A stretch of 5,955 bases of DNA from CAYLZW01 sp964388085 (GTDB lineage: Bacteria; Myxococcota; UBA727; CAYLZW01): the NCBI GenBank assembly GCA_964388085.1, contig CAYLZW010000340.1:1-5955 (forward strand), written 5' to 3'. Shown in pieces: positions 5,645-5,955 of the stretch; positions within the stretch are counted from its first letter, which is position 1; each line of letters starts with the position of its first letter. The position numbers and the translations under genes were made by a program. The notes below the pieces were generated by a model. The model searched no databases and had not been told where the DNA came from. It worked only from the letters and a program-made list of their open reading frames with translations.

Positions 5645-5651
5645 AACCAAG

Positions 5652-5955
5652 ATGTTCAAGGCACCCACGAAGGCTCTGGTGGCCGCGCTCGTCCTCGGGC
5701 TGGGCGCGCAAGCGCACGCTGCGGACGACGACGCCGTCGTGCAAAAAATCGGACATGGCGAAGTGAACTGGAGCGCGAAGACGGTGACCGCCACCGGCTC
5801 CGGCGCCGCGAACCTGAAGGACGCCTCCGTGGCGGTCGCGCGCTTGAACGCCGAGCGCGCGGCGAAGCTCGACGCCTACCGGAACGTCGTCGAGACCATC
5901 CAGGGCATCCAGGTGACCGGCAAGCGCAGCGCCGGCGACCTGATGTCGAACGGCG
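5652..5955 (+). CDS. LPP20/FlgP-like exported protein, 3'-partial
   Basis: The first 101 residues are visible and the gene runs off the right edge. GGAGG at 5640-5644, 7 bases before the ATG, is the best ribosome binding site in the window. Residues 1-23 (MFKAPTKALVAALVLGLGAQAHA) form a Sec signal peptide with an AHA site and no lipobox cysteine, so the product is likely periplasmic rather than a lipoprotein. The mature part reads GEVNWSAKTVTATGSGAANLKDASVAVARLNAERAAKLDAYRNVVETIQGIQV. The pattern W-x(4)-TATGSG, then ARLNAERAAKLDAYRNVVETIQGIQV, is what I know from LPP20-family proteins, including Helicobacter LPP20 and the flagellar outer-membrane-associated FlgP. Known members are envelope or flagellar-basal-structure proteins. 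Whether this one is flagellar cannot be told here. The frame stays open upstream to about 5307, but without coding-like codon use and across a terminator, so the ATG at 5652 is the start. Confidence 0.8.
   Translation, partial: MFKAPTKALVAALVLGLGAQAHAADDDAVVQKIGHGEVNWSAKTVTATGSGAANLKDASVAVARLNAERAAKLDAYRNVVETIQGIQVTGKRSAGDLMSNG

Larger units (their letters stand above)
5132..5651. other. 520-base intergenic region without a convincing gene
   Basis: Divergent region between the minus-strand exported-protein gene and the + strand LPP20-like gene. It should hold both promoters. Seen inside it: a 6-bp inverted repeat CGGATC/GATCCG (5186-5191, 5206-5211), a hairpin at 5354-5395, a canonical + strand terminator at 5423-5451, and a GGACC/GGTCC hairpin (5494-5498, 5503-5507). 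Open frames here lack the G/C-ending codon bias of the real genes. No tRNA, and no consensus of a riboswitch, RNase P, tmRNA or SRP RNA, was recognised. I could not place a good promoter for the right-hand gene. Confidence 0.6.

Noticed and set aside
5132..5650. tRNA, RNase P RNA, tmRNA, SRP RNA or c-di-GMP riboswitch in the long gap
   Set aside because: None of the conserved sequence blocks of these families was seen on either strand.
5307..5651. In-frame N-terminal extension of the LPP20-like gene, starting at a GTG preceded by GGAGG
   Set aside because: The frame is open, but many codons end in A or T, it runs through an intrinsic terminator, and it would bury a clean signal peptide and a strong internal ribosome binding site.
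5488..5766. 92-residue + strand frame overlapping the LPP20-like start
   Set aside because: Out of frame with the recognised protein and without domain or ribosome binding site support.
5183..5794. 203-residue minus-strand frame
   Set aside because: Antisense to the start and ribosome binding site of the LPP20-like gene; no coding-like codon bias and no recognised domain.

Overview
The window is very GC-rich DNA whose clear genes use codons ending mostly in G or C. The best taxonomic clue is the protein at 1567-2841. It ends in the TonB-like C-terminal domain named after AgmX and PglI of Myxococcus xanthus, which is typical of Myxococcota and related (former delta-proteobacterial) lineages. 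A FlgP/LPP20-like protein at the right edge fits a Gram-negative envelope. The assignment to Myxococcota is an inference from protein families, not from a marker gene.

Layout. (1) 1-1454, + strand: guaB (IMP dehydrogenase), missing only its first few codons. (2) 1567-2841, +: a single-pass membrane protein with an AgmX/PglI-type C-terminal domain. (3) 2957-4516, +: complete guaA (glutamine-hydrolysing GMP synthase). GuaB converts IMP to XMP and GuaA converts XMP to GMP, so the window holds the whole guanine-nucleotide branch, but an envelope gene separates the usual guaB-guaA pair. (4) 4522-4567: a strong nested inverted repeat between the convergent ends of guaA and a small minus-strand gene. 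(5) 4580-4714, -: a 44-residue single-span membrane microprotein. (6) 4790-5131, -: a 113-residue protein with a signal peptide and GTG start. (7) 5132-5651: about 520 bases with no convincing gene, but with a canonical + strand intrinsic terminator (5423-5451) that has no + strand gene in front of it, preceded by another hairpin. This is the best place to look for an unannotated small RNA or leader. (8) 5652 to the end, +: the start of an exported LPP20/FlgP-like protein with a very good ribosome binding site.

The two observations most worth following are a perfect 10-bp inverted repeat whose right arm contains the guaA Shine-Dalgarno sequence (a possible translational switch on GMP synthesis) and the orphan terminator at 5423-5451. 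No mobile element, CRISPR array, tRNA, rRNA or known riboswitch class was recognised, and no complete novel multi-gene system is evident.
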